DNA of 40,657 nucleotides from Photorhabdus noenieputensis (GCF_018448935.1 NZ_RCWC01000028.1:31114-71770); one strand, 5' to 3'; positions 1 to 9,902 are shown, counted from the first letter of the stretch. The notes: a model not told the origin generated them from the sequence alone. Made by a program: numbers and translations.

Positions 1-69
1 ACCGGAACGAAGCAAACTGGCTTGCTCCTGCGTCCAACCATAAAAATCGCTGTCATAACGTGTCGTCAT
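1..69 (-). CDS. DUF29 family protein, N-terminal fragment
   Basis: The first 23 codons of a leftward gene whose remainder lies outside the window. The visible residues begin MTTRYDSDFYGWTQEQASLL, which resembles the start of DUF29 proteins (YDxDFYxWTxEQAxLLR), a small helical family of unknown function. The ATG at 69 follows a good GGAGGA ribosome-binding site about six bases away, which supports the start. Family assignment rests on this short segment only. Confidence 0.6.
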   Translation of the reverse strand, partial: MTTRYDSDFYGWTQEQASLLRSG

Positions 70-322
70 GGTTCCTCCACTGGGTATATCAGCTATACAA
101 CTGTATAAATTATGAGTCTGGCAGATTATTGGCATACCGTCAAAACAGTATGTTTATCGTTAAAATCGATTAGCAGCCCATTCACCATAAATTGAGAAGA
201 TCCCTTCGTCTGGACGGATACATATAGAATGACAAATAGAAGATGCATAAAAACTATGGTTTTTGTTTGATAAAGAACAAAAACGAACCAAAAACGCTCA
301 CCAATAATTAAATAAAGCTCGT

Positions 323-344
323 TATTGTGACGATAGTCACAATT
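323..344 (+). promoter_or_regulatory. CRP-like binding site upstream of glpT
   Basis: The core TGTGACGATAGTCACA (326-341) is a perfect TGTGA-N6-TCACA palindrome, the CRP-type recognition pattern. It lies about 230 bases before glpT, and the glpTQ operon of E. coli is known to be CRP-activated. Inside the same 500-base spacer, 407-433 holds a looser inverted repeat (CTGTGACAAC against GTTGTTTCACAG) that could be a second weak site. No other gene is visible between 70 and 572. Confidence 0.65.
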
Positions 345-461
345 TCATTGGTAAAGTACATTTTAAAAAGTTAACAAATCACTCAGAATTGTCGCCGGGG
401 AAAAACAACTGTGACAACTGAGGGTTGTTTCACAGATAGGTTGGGTTATTTCGACTATCAT

Positions 462-481
462 AATTTTCGTTATGGAAAATA
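462..481 (+). promoter_or_regulatory. GlpR-like operator
   Basis: AATTTTCGTTATGGAAAATA matches about 17 of 20 positions of the GlpR operator pattern as I remember it (WATGTTCGWTAWCGAACATW) and is itself a near-palindrome. It lies 91 bases upstream of the glpT start. GlpR represses glycerol-3-phosphate genes in enterobacteria, so glycerol-3-phosphate induction of glpT is the natural inference. Confidence 0.5.
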
Positions 482-572
482 ACCACTTACAAAACCTTTC
501 ATTCTCCCATCCGGTGGCATTAGTCAACCGGCAAGCTGTTTATAAAACCAAAAATGCCATCGGAGGCAAAAT

Positions 573-1925
573 ATGTTAAGTATTTTCAAGCCGGCACCTC
601 ATAGGTCCCGACTGTCAACAGAACAGATAGATCCAGTCTATCGTCGCTTACGCTGGCAAATTTTTATGGGGATCTTCTTTGGTTATGCTGCTTACTATCT
701 GGTAAGGAAAAACTTTGCACTCGCAATGCCTTATCTGGTTGAGCAGGGTTTTTCCAAAGGTGATCTCGGTTTCGCACTATCTGGGATCTCTATCGCATAC
801 GGCATCTCCAAATTTATCATGGGCTCCGTATCCGACCGTTCTAATCCACGAGTCTTCTTACCTGCGGGCCTGATCCTCGCAGCTTTTGTTATGTTATTTA
901 TGGGTTTCGTGCCCTGGGCAACTTCCAATATCACTATCATGTTTGTACTGCTGTTCCTATGTGGCTGGTTCCAGGGGATGGGTTGGCCTCCCTGTGGACG
1001 TACTATGGTGCACTGGTGGTCACAGAAAGAACGTGGCGGTATCGTTTCTATCTGGAACTGCTCACATAATGTCGGTGGCGGCTTACCACCATTGCTATTC
1101 CTATTGGGTATGGCGTGGTTCAATGACTGGAAAGCCGCACTTTACATGCCCGCTTTCGCCGCAATTCTCGTTGCATTGATTGCGTTTGCCCTGATACGTG
1201 ACACACCACAATCCTGTGGTTTGCCACCAATCGAAGAGTACAAAAACGATTATCCTTCTGATTATACAGATAAAAATGAAAATGAGTTGACAGCTAAACA
1301 GATTTTCATGCAGTACGTGTTACCGAACAAACTGCTGTGGATGGTTGCTTTGGCTAACGTATTTGTTTATCTACTACGTTACGGTATTCTTGACTGGTCA
1401 CCAACCTATCTACGAGAAGCCAAGCATTTCGCACTGGATAAATCTTCATGGGCTTATTTCCTGTACGAATATGCGGGTATCCCAGGCACGTTACTATGTG
1501 GCTGGATGTCAGACAAAATATTTAAAGGTAACCGTGGTGCAACCGGTGTGTTCTTTATGACACTGGTCACTATCGCAACTGTCGTATTCTGGCTGAACCC
1601 ACCTGGTAATCCTACTGTAGATATGGCTTGCATGTTGACTATTGGCTTCCTTATCTACGGCCCAGTAATGTTGACTGGTCTACATGCCCTTGAACTGGCA
1701 CCAAAGAAAGCCGCTGGTACAGCCGCCGGCTTCACCGGTTTATTTGGTTACTTAGGTGGCTCTGTTGCTGCAAGTGCTATCATCGGCTACACCGTTGACT
1801 TTTTCGGTTGGGACAGCGGCTTTATGGTAATGATTGGTGGTAGTATCTTGTCCGTTATTCTATTGCTAATCGTCACGATTACCGAAAAAAAACATAAACA
1901 AGAAATCGCCCAACAATATGGCTAA
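573..1925 (+). CDS. glpT: glycerol-3-phosphate/phosphate antiporter GlpT
   Basis: A 450-residue major-facilitator protein, close to the 452 residues of E. coli GlpT. It imports sn-glycerol-3-phosphate across the inner membrane in exchange for inorganic phosphate. The segment [19 protein letters not shown] near residue 45 carries the conserved substrate-site arginine (Arg45), and [14 protein letters not shown] in the second half contains the second arginine region. Hydrophobic segments are spread along the whole length, as expected for 12 membrane helices. The ATG follows a CGGAGG ribosome-binding site. It is followed by a terminator-like hairpin and then by glpQ in the same direction, the usual pairing of transporter with periplasmic phosphodiesterase. 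The upstream spacer has CRP-like and GlpR-like sites. Confidence 0.95.
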   Translation: MLSIFKPAPHRSRLSTEQIDPVYRRLRWQIFMGIFFGYAAYYLVRKNFALAMPYLVEQGFSKGDLGFALSGISIAYGISKFIMGSVSDRSNPRVFLPAGLILAAFVMLFMGFVPWATSNITIMFVLLFLCGWFQGMGWPPCGRTMVHWWSQKERGGIVSIWNCSHNVGGGLPPLLFLLGMAWFNDWKAALYMPAFAAILVALIAFALIRDTPQSCGLPPIEEYKNDYPSDYTDKNENELTAKQIFMQYVLPNKLLWMVALANVFVYLLRYGILDWSPTYLREAKHFALDKSSWAYFLYEYAGIPGTLLCGWMSDKIFKGNRGATGVFFMTLVTIATVVFWLNPPGNPTVDMACMLTIGFLIYGPVMLTGLHALELAPKKAAGTAAGFTGLFGYLGGSVAASAIIGYTVDFFGWDSGFMVMIGGSILSVILLLIVTITEKKHKQEIAQQYG

Positions 1926-1967
1926 CCTCTGTCATTAAACTGTGATATATCACTGATAATATTAATT

Positions 1968-2000
1968 AAGCCGCATCATTGTATATGCTGCGGCTTTTTT
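1968..2000 (+). terminator. intrinsic terminator after glpT
   Basis: AAGCCGCA (1968-1975) pairs with TGCGGCTT (1989-1996) and is followed by a run of T. It would end or attenuate glpT transcription before glpQ. Confidence 0.75.
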
Positions 2001-2109
2001 CAATATCCAAACTAAGCTAAGAGATTATGTTAGTCAGTGTTATTAACACAGCCAAACACACAGTTTAATGAGATAAATTTCATCTCATCGCTAAAACGGA
2101 GAAACACAC

Positions 2110-3186
2110 ATGCAAGCCCCAATCAAAACAATAATAACAGGTATGATTTTAGCCTCATCGATGTCAGGTATCACCCAAGCGGCGGATAAGATTGTTATCG
2201 CCCATCGAGGCGCAAGTGGATATCTGCCTGAACACACTCTGCCAGCCAAAGCAATGGCTTATGCCGAAGGTGCTGATTATCTGGAACAAGATCTGGTCAT
2301 GACTAAAGATGATGAGCTGATAGTCTTACACGACCACTACCTTGATCGTGTCACTGACGTTGCCCATAAATTCCCAGGTCGTGCCCGCAAAGATGGACGC
2401 TACTATGCCATCGACTTTACCTTGTCCGAAATCAAATCATTAAAATTCACGGAAGGCTTCGATATTCAAAATAATCAACAGATACAAAGCTTCTCCCACC
2501 GTTTCCCGATGTGGAAATCTGATTTTCGAATCCACACTTTTCAAGAAGAGATTGAATTTGTTCAGGGATTAAATAAATCTACCGGCAAAAACATTGGGAT
2601 TTACCCTGAAATCAAAGCACCGTGGTTTCACCAGCAAGAGGGTAAAGATATTTCCACTAAGGTGCTGGCAGTGCTGAAAGAGTACGGTTACACCAAGAAA
2701 AGTGACAAAGTTTACTTGCAATGCTTTGATGTCAACGAACTTAAACGCATCAAAAACGAACTGGAACCCAAGTTAGGCATGGATCTGAAACTAATTCAAC
2801 TTATCGCCTACACCGACTGGAATGAAACTTATGAAAAACAATCAGACGGCAAATGGACAAATTACAGCTATGACTGGATGTTCAAACCAGATGCCATGAA
2901 AAAAGTGGCAAAATATGCTGATGGCATTGGTCCTGATTACCATATGATTGTGGCTACGGATTCCACACCAACCAATATTAAGTTAACCAGTATGGTGAAA
3001 GAGGCTCACGCCAATAATATGGAAGTTCATCCATACACGGTTCGGGTTGATCAACTGCCTAAATACGTCACTAGCGGCGATCAACTTTTCGATATCATGT
3101 ATAACCAAGCAGGTGTAGACGGTCTATTCACCGATTTTCCTGACTTAGGTGTGAAATTCCTGCAAAAACATCATCAACATAAATAA
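2110..3186 (+). CDS. glpQ: periplasmic glycerophosphodiester phosphodiesterase GlpQ
   Basis: A 358-residue precursor, the usual GlpQ length. It hydrolyses glycerophosphodiesters in the periplasm to glycerol-3-phosphate and an alcohol, feeding GlpT. A signal peptide covers about residues 1-25, with likely cleavage after ITQAA. The GDPD catalytic motif AHRGASGYLPEHT spans about residues 31-43, followed by the metal/substrate segment GADYLEQDLVMTKDD and LHDHYLDR. The start follows a purine-rich ACGGAG site. It lies 184 bases after glpT in the same direction and may be read from the glpT promoter past a partial terminator, or from its own promoter. Confidence 0.94.
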   Translation: MQAPIKTIITGMILASSMSGITQAADKIVIAHRGASGYLPEHTLPAKAMAYAEGADYLEQDLVMTKDDELIVLHDHYLDRVTDVAHKFPGRARKDGRYYAIDFTLSEIKSLKFTEGFDIQNNQQIQSFSHRFPMWKSDFRIHTFQEEIEFVQGLNKSTGKNIGIYPEIKAPWFHQQEGKDISTKVLAVLKEYGYTKKSDKVYLQCFDVNELKRIKNELEPKLGMDLKLIQLIAYTDWNETYEKQSDGKWTNYSYDWMFKPDAMKKVAKYADGIGPDYHMIVATDSTPTNIKLTSMVKEAHANNMEVHPYTVRVDQLPKYVTSGDQLFDIMYNQAGVDGLFTDFPDLGVKFLQKHHQHK

Positions 3187-3192
3187 GATGCA

Positions 3193-3220
3193 AACAGGGC
3201 GCCTCAACCTGCGCCCTGTT
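3193..3220. terminator. strong hairpin between convergent glpQ and epmA
   Basis: AACAGGGCGC (3193-3202) and GCGCCCTGTT (3211-3220) form a perfect ten-pair stem with an eight-base loop between two convergent genes. There is no long T run on the plus side, so its strength as a terminator is uncertain. Confidence 0.55.
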
Positions 3221-3235
3221 CCTGTCGCTGAATAA

Positions 3236-4213
3236 TTACGCTTTACTTATCGAAAAAGCCATAACATCACTGAGCTTTTCAGCCCGCAAAGCCAACATCA
3301 CCAAACGATCGACACCAAGCGCCACGCCTGCACACTCAGGCATTCCTTGTTTCAAGGCTCCAACCAAATTTTCATCAATTGGTCGAACAGGTAAACCTAA
3401 CTCCGCACGTTTACGGTTATCCTGTTCAAAACGCTGACGCTGCTCATTACTATCAGTTAGCTCACGGAAGCCATTTGCCAATTCAACGCCTTTAAAATAG
3501 ACTTCAAAACGCTCTGCCACCCGATGATCTTCTTTGCTAATTTCCGCCAAAGAAGCCTGAGAAGCCGGAAAATGGTAGATAAAAGTTGGCTTTTCAGTAC
3601 CAATATGTGGTTCAACACCAACAGCAAACAAAAGTTGCAATAAAGTATCCCGATCTTCTTCTATATCAGCAATATTACTCAGATCCAGCTTGGCCGCGAC
3701 TTCACGCAACTTTTCTTTCTCTGCTGATAGCGGGTCAATATCCAGATAACGCAGGAAAGCTTGTTGATAAGAGAGTGATTCCGCACTTTCACAGTCAAGG
3801 ATCTGCTGAAGTAAATCATCAACTTCATTCATCAAACGATACATATCATAGTGAGGCCGATACCATTCCAGCAGGGTAAACTCAGGATTATGATAACGAC
3901 CCGCCTCTTCATTACGGAAGCAGCGACCAAGCTGATAAATAGGGCCACTTCCTGCTGCCAGCAGGCGCTTCATGTGATATTCCGGGCTTGTCATCAGATA
4001 AAGGGTCATACCATCCGCGGCACCTGGACCAACAAACTCCGTCTGAAAAGGAAACAATTGAATATCAGTCACTGTAAATTGCCCCATCGCAGGTGTTTCA
4101 ACTTCCAATACCCCACGATCTGCGAAAAAGCGCCGTATTTCTGCTAAAATAGCCGCTCGTTTCAACAAGTTGGCGATAGGTGCACTTGGCTGCCAGTTTG
4201 CTGTTTCGCTCAT
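3236..4213 (-). CDS. epmA: EF-P beta-lysine ligase EpmA (PoxA/GenX)
   Basis: A class II lysyl-tRNA-synthetase-like protein of 325 residues that attaches (R)-beta-lysine to Lys34 of elongation factor P. It lacks an anticodon-binding domain. Class II motif 2 is visible as [20 protein letters not shown], followed by [13 protein letters not shown], and motif 3 as [14 protein letters not shown] near the C-terminus. The reading frame extends 20 codons further upstream, but the ATG at 4213 gives [20 protein letters not shown] and exactly the known 325-residue length, so I chose it. Its substrate EF-P and the enzyme that makes beta-lysine (EpmB) are also in this window, about 7-9 kb away. Confidence 0.95.
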   Translation of the reverse strand: MSETANWQPSAPIANLLKRAAILAEIRRFFADRGVLEVETPAMGQFTVTDIQLFPFQTEFVGPGAADGMTLYLMTSPEYHMKRLLAAGSGPIYQLGRCFRNEEAGRYHNPEFTLLEWYRPHYDMYRLMNEVDDLLQQILDCESAESLSYQQAFLRYLDIDPLSAEKEKLREVAAKLDLSNIADIEEDRDTLLQLLFAVGVEPHIGTEKPTFIYHFPASQASLAEISKEDHRVAERFEVYFKGVELANGFRELTDSNEQRQRFEQDNRKRAELGLPVRPIDENLVGALKQGMPECAGVALGVDRLVMLALRAEKLSDVMAFSISKA

Positions 4214-4353
4214 GTAAATGACTCCAAAATAAAACCAAACGTGCAGTCTACCTGCATCATACATATCAGACAAACTATTACCGTCAGATAAACAATAAAA
4301 TAGTGATCGATTTTTCCTGACACCACAAAGCCAATACCAGACAAAATCACCAT

Positions 4354-4767
4354 TTACTCTAACAGAGTTATCAATTTAAAATGGCAAAATACATCTATAT
4401 GAGTTTTATCCGGCTTAATATAATTAATACCTTTTATGCTGATCCTACTCAGATATTTTCCATTATCTGCCTTTAGTGCTATCAAATTATAGCCGACATC
4501 TTCTACAGTAAACGTAGAATAAACATCAATACTAAATTTTGCAGCTTCAATATAATTACCGCCAGGACGAGCAACCCGACTCAAATAGAGCCCATTGTCT
4601 GCCCGAAGTGCCATTGTATAAGCATCAAATAGCGTCACTACATACCGGGAAGAAGCACCAAGAGTATATCTTCCAGCCTGAATGTAATTAACCTTTCCTT
4701 GACTGAATCGACTCAAATAGAGTCCATTATCTGCCTGCAAGGCGATAGTGTGCTCTGATAGTGCCAT
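4354..4767 (-). CDS. three-repeat fascin-like beta-trefoil protein (copy 1)
   Basis: A 137-residue protein of three repeats of about 44 residues. Each opens with AL-x-ADNG-x-YLSR and continues to a Y-I-x-x-x-K/R segment ending near I/L-D-V-Y/F. This threefold pattern is typical of beta-trefoil proteins, and the ALxADNGxYLS signature resembles fascin-type trefoils; the exact function is unknown. No signal peptide is seen. The frame is open for another 25 codons upstream, but most of that lies inside an ERIC repeat. The second ATG of an ATGATG pair (4767) has GGAG six bases before it, as in the two paralogues, and gives the same 137-residue length. No terminator hairpin like those of copies 2 and 3 is seen downstream. 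A sugar- or actin-binding role is only a family-based guess. Confidence 0.7.
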   Translation of the reverse strand: MALSEHTIALQADNGLYLSRFSQGKVNYIQAGRYTLGASSRYVVTLFDAYTMALRADNGLYLSRVARPGGNYIEAAKFSIDVYSTFTVEDVGYNLIALKADNGKYLSRISIKGINYIKPDKTHIDVFCHFKLITLLE

Positions 4768-4784
4768 CATAGACTCCGTTTCAA

Positions 4785-4911
4785 TATACCCGTTATCTTT
4801 CAAGTTGTCTCTTTGTTGACTGCACTCGCTCACCCCGGTCACATAGTTACCTATGCTCCCGTGGATTCACTCCCTTGCCATCGCAACGCACCTTGAAATC
4901 CATAGGGTATA
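4785..4911. repeat. ERIC element (127 bp), copy 1
   Basis: A 127-bp imperfect palindrome with ends TATACCC and GGGTATA. It carries the ERIC core features: CTTTCAAGTTG near one end, CTCACCCCGGTCAC in the middle and CTTGAAATCC near the other end. It ends 18 bases upstream of the chosen start of fascin-like copy 1, so it sits in that gene's 5' leader and would be transcribed as a hairpin. The rest of the spacer to 5234 is AT-rich with nothing else I can name. Confidence 0.85.
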
Positions 4912-5234
4912 GAATATCATTTAAACTTCATATCGAATCGCTATACCCATATAAATAAAATCCTCTTGTTGAATATATACTACTATCATTAAACAATAAA
5001 ATATATCCTCTCTTTATTATGGACGACATAGACAATTATTAAATAACCAGAGTAAATTATCATATTTAAATTAAAAGTGAGATATTATAAGAAAACTGAA
5101 AAATAATTTAAGATGATAATTATAATATGATCAGTAACACGAATAATACATTGCCAATAAAATCATCACGAAATATAATTAATATTTTATCTGGTGTATT
5201 AAGTGACTAATACTATTGTTTTGCTATTAACATA

Positions 5235-5262
5235 ATAGTGGTCAGGTAAAACTGACCACTAT
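5235..5262 (-). terminator. terminator of fascin-like copy 2
   Basis: ATAGTGGTCAG (5235-5245) pairs perfectly with CTGACCACTAT (5252-5262), just downstream of copy 2. The same stem follows copy 3, showing that gene and terminator were duplicated together. Confidence 0.7.
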
Positions 5263-5295
5263 AATAATATGTAATTAAAGATCAAAATTGTCCAA

Positions 5296-5709
5296 TTATA
5301 ATTTTAAAACTTTAAACTGGCAATATATATCCAAGTCGTATTTATCCGGTTTAATATAATTAAAAATACCACCGGCATTGATCCGACTCAGATACTTCCC
5401 ATTATCTGCACACAAAGCTACCACATTATCGTCGATATACTCTAAAGTAAAAATTGAATAAACATCAATGTCTGATTTTGTCGCTACTATATAATCACTG
5501 CCAGCCAGAGAGATTCGACTTAAATAGAGGCCATTGCTTGCACGAAGTGCTATCTTATTGGAGCTAAGTTGTGTTACAGAATATTTGGTGTAAATATCAA
5601 TAATAGATTTATTAGCTTCAATAAAGTCAAACCCTCCTCCTCGATCAATTCGACTTAAATAGCACCCATTATCTGCCTGTAATGCAATAGGGCTACTTGA
5701 TAATCCCAT
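5296..5709 (-). CDS. three-repeat fascin-like beta-trefoil protein (copy 2)
   Basis: A 137-residue paralogue of the neighbouring copies. The three repeats start ALQADNGCYLSRI, ALRASNGLYLSRI and [13 protein letters not shown], each followed by a Y/F-I-x-x-x-K-x-x-I/L-D-I/V-Y segment. The start ATG has AGGAG six bases upstream. It is the most divergent of the three: repeat 1 has GGGFDFIEANKS and repeat 3 an inserted residue (GGIFNYIK). Each copy has its own upstream spacer and terminator, so they are probably separate transcripts. The surroundings (5710-6112) are very AT-rich with no other gene seen. Function is unknown; secretion is not predicted. Confidence 0.7.
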   Translation of the reverse strand: MGLSSSPIALQADNGCYLSRIDRGGGFDFIEANKSIIDIYTKYSVTQLSSNKIALRASNGLYLSRISLAGSDYIVATKSDIDVYSIFTLEYIDDNVVALCADNGKYLSRINAGGIFNYIKPDKYDLDIYCQFKVLKL

Positions 5710-6112
5710 AATATTCTCCTATTTAAATATATTTAATTTATTTCATTCCGCTATATTAGTTATAACTTATTAATTTAAACATCACATTTTACTATTCCTG
5801 AAAATATAAAATACTTTCAATGAATATATACAATTGATATAATTATTAAATACCAAAATATATTTTGGCGTCTACTTTGAATGATGTAATCATTTTAGAT
5901 TTAATGATAATATTCATTAAACACAAATAATTTTCACATTTAAATTATAAAGCAAAAAACTATAAATAAAATAAAAAATCATTCTGAATAATTAATTCAA
6001 ATATTATAAATAGCCTTAAATTCCATTATTATCTAATTATCTTGAAATAAGTAACAGGCTTTTATCTGATATATTAAATAACCGATATCATTAGTGAAAA
6101 AATAAGAAAATA

Positions 6113-6140
6113 ATAGTGGTCAGTTTTACCTGACCACCAT
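6113..6140 (-). terminator. terminator of fascin-like copy 3
   Basis: ATAGTGGTCAG (6113-6123) pairs with CTGACCACCAT (6130-6140) with one wobble. The stem is nearly identical to the one at 5235-5262. Confidence 0.7.
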
Positions 6141-6165
6141 AAAAAACTCAAGTAAAGATCATTAT

Positions 6166-6579
6166 TTATGCAATTAGTGTGGTCACTTTAAAGTGGCAAT
6201 ACACGTCTAAATTAACTTTATCCGGCTTAATGTAATCAACACCACTCTGAGTAATTCGACTTAAGTATTTCCCGTTATCTGCACGTAGAGCTATCACATT
6301 ACATCCGACATCCTCTACTGTAAACGTAGAATAAATATCAATACTCGATTTTGCCGCTTCAATATAATCACCACCAGATCGAGTAATTCGGCTCAAATAA
6401 AGCCCATTATCAGCAAGAAGCGCTATCTTATTAGTACCAAGCTGTATTAATTTATATCTTGAGTATATATCAATGGCAGATTTAACAGCTTCAATGTACT
6501 GAACCCCTGCCTGATCTATTCGACTCAGGTAGAGATTATTATCTGCTTGTAATGCAATAGTGATATTTGGTAATCCCAT
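6166..6579 (-). CDS. three-repeat fascin-like beta-trefoil protein (copy 3)
   Basis: A 137-residue paralogue with repeats [26 protein letters not shown] and [13 protein letters not shown], each ending in Y-I-[EK]-x-x-K-x-x-[IL]-D-[IV]-Y. Copies 1 and 3 share long stretches in repeats 2 and 3 ([21 protein letters not shown]), so they look more closely related to each other than to copy 2. The start has a GGAAT/AGG-type site close to the ATG, with the same CATAATATT upstream context as copy 2. An ERIC element lies 84 bases upstream. Start-to-start spacing from copy 2 is 870 bases, consistent with tandem duplication of a gene-plus-flank unit. Confidence 0.7.
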   Translation of the reverse strand: MGLPNITIALQADNNLYLSRIDQAGVQYIEAVKSAIDIYSRYKLIQLGTNKIALLADNGLYLSRITRSGGDYIEAAKSSIDIYSTFTVEDVGCNVIALRADNGKYLSRITQSGVDYIKPDKVNLDVYCHFKVTTLIA

Positions 6580-6662
6580 AATATTCCCTCATTTAAATAT
6601 ATTTAAATTACTAAATTAAATTGTATTCAGCATGACAAGACTATTTAAATATCAGTTATCAC

Positions 6663-6789
6663 TATACCCGTTATCTTTCAAGTTGCCTCTTTGTTGGCTG
6701 CACTCACTCACCCCGGTCACATAGCTCTCTATGCTCCCGGAGATTCGCTCCCTTGCCGCCGCGATGCATCTTGAAATCCATAGAGTATA
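6663..6789. repeat. ERIC element (127 bp), copy 2
   Basis: A second 127-bp ERIC copy in the same orientation as the one at 4785-4911, with the core TTCAAGTTGCCTCTTTGTTGG and CTCACCCCGGTCAC. It begins 84 bases upstream of fascin-like copy 3. The remaining spacer to frdA (6790-7378) is AT-rich and holds the FNR box; I see no gene in it. Confidence 0.85.
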
Positions 6790-7134
6790 TACCTGTGAAA
6801 ATAAACTCCCATTAATAAATATAGATCAAAAGAATAAACTTGCAAGCCATATCCATATATTTATTCCTAATGATAGATTGTTTAAAGTTTAAACATAACA
6901 TTCATTTATTGAATAAAGGGAAATGATTTTCATATTTAAATTAAACGGCCATAAATTATAAACAAAATAAAATTTCAAAACCCTATTGCACTTAAGTAAT
7001 TTATGACACTAGCAAAAAACAACAGAAAAATAAAATTCACATTGTATAGCCTTGATGCCCAGTTCCATTATGAGCTATCCTATTCTACTTAGATAATAAC
7101 GCTATTGATCAATGCCAAATAAAGTAACTAATTC

Positions 7135-7148
7135 TTGACCCAGATCAA
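7135..7148 (+). promoter_or_regulatory. FNR box upstream of frdABCD
   Basis: TTGACCCAGATCAA matches the FNR consensus TTGAT-N4-ATCAA at all but one position. It lies 231 bases before the frdA start. Anaerobic activation by FNR is known for the frd operon of E. coli. A TATAAT at 7154-7159 is too close to serve as the -10 of a class II promoter centred on this box. Confidence 0.7.
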
Positions 7149-7378
7149 GTTTTTATAATCAAATCCAACAAAATACCCTTTCATATCAAATTTACCTCAC
7201 CGAGAACTCGCTATACTTAATCCAATACAAATAGTAATAAATAGCTGACCTTAATCGTTAAAGCACCGGATTTTACCTACAGAATTTTGCGATATAAGAA
7301 ACAATAACAACAACATTGTAGGAAAGTTACGACCATTTTGTTCACTCATTAATTTCACTTAAACAATGGAGAAGCACA

Positions 7379-9175
7379 GTGCAAATCTTTAATGCCGATC
7401 TCGCTATTATCGGAGCCGGAGGTGCCGGTCTGCGTGCCGCAATTGCCGCCGCTGAAGCTAATCCTCAAATGAAAATTGCTCTGATCTCAAAAGTTTACCC
7501 AATGCGTAGCCACACTGTAGCAGCAGAAGGTGGATCAGCCGCAGTCACCCAAGCTCACGACTCCTACGACTTCCATTTCAACGATACCGTATCCGGTGGT
7601 GACTGGTTATGCGAGCAAGATGTTGTTGAATATTTCGTCGAACATTGCCCGACAGAAATGATCCAGCTAGAGCAGTGGGGCTGTCCGTGGAGCCGCCGGG
7701 AAGATGGTTCCGTCAACGTGCGTCGTTTTGGTGGTATGAAGATAGAGCGCACCTGGTTCGCTGCGGATAAAACTGGCTTCCACATGTTACATACGCTATT
7801 CCAAACCTCCCTTAAGTACCCTCAAATCCAGCGCTTTGATGAGCATTTTGTCCTCGATATTCTGGTGGATGAAGGGCACGTACGCGGTCTGGTTGCACTA
7901 AATATGATGGAAGGCACCAAAATTCAGATAAGAGCCAATGCCGTTATTATGGCAACCGGTGGCGCAGGCCGTGTATACCGTTACAATACCAACGGCGGTA
8001 TCGTGACCGGTGATGGTATGGGCATGGCATTCCGTCACGGCGTACCACTGCGTGATATGGAATTTGTTCAGTACCATCCAACCGGTCTGCCAGGTTCCGG
8101 TATCCTAATGACAGAAGGTTGTCGTGGTGAAGGCGGAATTCTGGTCAACAAAGATGGCTACCGCTATTTACAAGATTATGGCCTCGGCCCTGAAACTCCA
8201 TTAAGCAAACCTGAAAATAAATATATGGAACTAGGTCCCCGTGACAAAGTTTCTCAGGCTTTTTGGCATGAATGGCGTGCCGGTCGTACTATTTCAACTC
8301 CACGTGGCGATGTGGTTTATCTCGATCTACGCCATTTGGGAGAGAAGAAATTATTTGAACGACTACCCTTCATTTGTGAACTGGCAAAAGCGTATGTCGG
8401 TGTTGATCCCGTTAAAGAACCCATTCCGGTCCGTCCTACAGCACATTACACTATGGGTGGCATCGAAACTGACCAGAAATGTGAAACCCGTATTAAAGGA
8501 CTGTTCGCTGTCGGTGAATGCTCTTCTGTCGGCCTGCATGGCGCAAACCGCCTTGGTTCCAATTCTCTGGCTGAATTGGTGGTCTTCGGCCGTCTGGCGG
8601 GTGAAGAAGCAGTAAAACATATTCAACAAACCAAATCCGTTAATGACCGCTCATTGGATGCCCAGGCTCGTGATGTAGTCGCACGTTTGAACAACTTACT
8701 AAAACAGAAAGGGACGGAAAGTTGGTCGAAGATCCGTGATGAAATGGGGATCTCGATGGAAGAAGGCTGCGGTATCTATCGCACCCCTGAACTCATGTTA
8801 AAAACGATCGATAAGATTGCTGAACTAAAAGATCGCTTCAAACGGGTGAAAATCACCGATAACACCAATGTGTTCAACACGGATCTACTGTACACCATTG
8901 AGCTTGGCTTTGGCTTGGATGTGGCTGAATGTATGATTCACTCTGCAATAAACCGTAAAGAGTCCCGTGGCGCTCATCAACGTCTGGATGAAGGATGTAC
9001 CGAACGTGATGATGAAAATTTCCTAAAACATACACTCGCTTTCTATAACTCTGGGGGTGTCCCTCACCTAGAATACAGCGATGTAAAAATCACCAAATCC
9101 ACACCGGCAAAACGTGTATATGGCGGCGAAGCCGCAGCACAAGAGAAAAAGTATAAGGAGCAGGAGAATGGTTGA
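7379..9175 (+). CDS. frdA: fumarate reductase flavoprotein subunit FrdA
   Basis: Catalytic subunit of quinol:fumarate reductase, 598 residues (602 in E. coli), located on the cytoplasmic face of the inner membrane. The FAD-binding motif [12 protein letters not shown] spans residues 10-21, and [11 protein letters not shown] contains His45, the covalent FAD attachment site. The substrate region [20 protein letters not shown] and the later [11 protein letters not shown] segment are intact. The start is GTG after GGAGAAG, as in E. coli. The last codons overlap frdB (the frdB ATG at 9168 lies inside frdA), indicating translational coupling. First gene of frdABCD, behind an FNR box. Confidence 0.97.
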   Translation: MQIFNADLAIIGAGGAGLRAAIAAAEANPQMKIALISKVYPMRSHTVAAEGGSAAVTQAHDSYDFHFNDTVSGGDWLCEQDVVEYFVEHCPTEMIQLEQWGCPWSRREDGSVNVRRFGGMKIERTWFAADKTGFHMLHTLFQTSLKYPQIQRFDEHFVLDILVDEGHVRGLVALNMMEGTKIQIRANAVIMATGGAGRVYRYNTNGGIVTGDGMGMAFRHGVPLRDMEFVQYHPTGLPGSGILMTEGCRGEGGILVNKDGYRYLQDYGLGPETPLSKPENKYMELGPRDKVSQAFWHEWRAGRTISTPRGDVVYLDLRHLGEKKLFERLPFICELAKAYVGVDPVKEPIPVRPTAHYTMGGIETDQKCETRIKGLFAVGECSSVGLHGANRLGSNSLAELVVFGRLAGEEAVKHIQQTKSVNDRSLDAQARDVVARLNNLLKQKGTESWSKIRDEMGISMEEGCGIYRTPELMLKTIDKIAELKDRFKRVKITDNTNVFNTDLLYTIELGFGLDVAECMIHSAINRKESRGAHQRLDEGCTERDDENFLKHTLAFYNSGGVPHLEYSDVKITKSTPAKRVYGGEAAAQEKKYKEQENG

Positions 9176-9902
9176 TATAAACACCCTGAGAATGGAGGTC
9201 ATGCGCTATAACCCGGAAAGTGACTATAAACCCCATTCTATAACCTATGAAGTTCCTTATGATGAGCAAACTTCTCTACTTGATGCCCTGGGTTACATTA
9301 AAGACAATCTCGCTCCCGACCTCTCTTACCGCTGGTCTTGCCGTATGGCTATCTGTGGCTCTTGCGGCATGATGGTTAACCGCGTGCCGAAACTAGCCTG
9401 TAAAACCTTCCTACGTGATTATCCTCAAGGAATGAGAGTTGAAGCGCTCGCTAACTTCCCTATTGAACGTGACCTGGTAGTGGATATGACCCACTTCATT
9501 GAAAGCCTGGAAGCCATCAAACCATACATCATCGGGAATAACCGCAGACCTTCTGAAGGTCCAAATATTCAAACTCCAGCACAGATGGCGAAATATCATC
9601 AATTTTCCGGCTGTATCAACTGTGGCTTATGTTATGCCGCTTGCCCTCAGTTTGGTCTGAATCCTGAATTTATCGGCCCGGCGGCGATCACGCTGGCTCA
9701 CCGTTACAACCTAGACAACCGTGACCACGGTAAGAAAAAGCGTATGCCCCAACTTAATAGCCAGAATGGGGTATGGAGCTGTACATTCGTTGGTTACTGT
9801 TCTGAGGTCTGTCCAAAACATGTCGATCCCGCTGCGGCTATCCAACAAGGCAAGATCGAAAGCGCGAAAGATTTCATGATCGCCATGCTAAAACCACAAT
9901 AA
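9168..9902 (+). CDS. frdB: fumarate reductase iron-sulfur subunit FrdB
   Basis: A 244-residue electron-transfer subunit, the same length as E. coli FrdB. It carries a plant-type [2Fe-2S] ferredoxin domain with Cys58, Cys63, Cys66 and Cys78, and a C-terminal ferredoxin domain with [12 protein letters not shown] and [14 protein letters not shown] for the [4Fe-4S] and [3Fe-4S] clusters. The frame is open further upstream inside frdA, but the ATG at 9168 follows CAGGAG, overlaps the frdA stop and gives the family length. It passes electrons from menaquinol at FrdCD to the flavin in FrdA. Confidence 0.97.
   Translation: MVDINTLRMEVMRYNPESDYKPHSITYEVPYDEQTSLLDALGYIKDNLAPDLSYRWSCRMAICGSCGMMVNRVPKLACKTFLRDYPQGMRVEALANFPIERDLVVDMTHFIESLEAIKPYIIGNNRRPSEGPNIQTPAQMAKYHQFSGCINCGLCYAACPQFGLNPEFIGPAAITLAHRYNLDNRDHGKKKRMPQLNSQNGVWSCTFVGYCSEVCPKHVDPAAAIQQGKIESAKDFMIAMLKPQ

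Noticed and set aside
4768..4842. N-terminal extension of fascin-like copy 1 (25 extra codons)
   Set aside because: Most of the extension is encoded by the ERIC repeat, and the paralogues have no such residues; the ATG at 4767 has the properly spaced ribosome-binding site.
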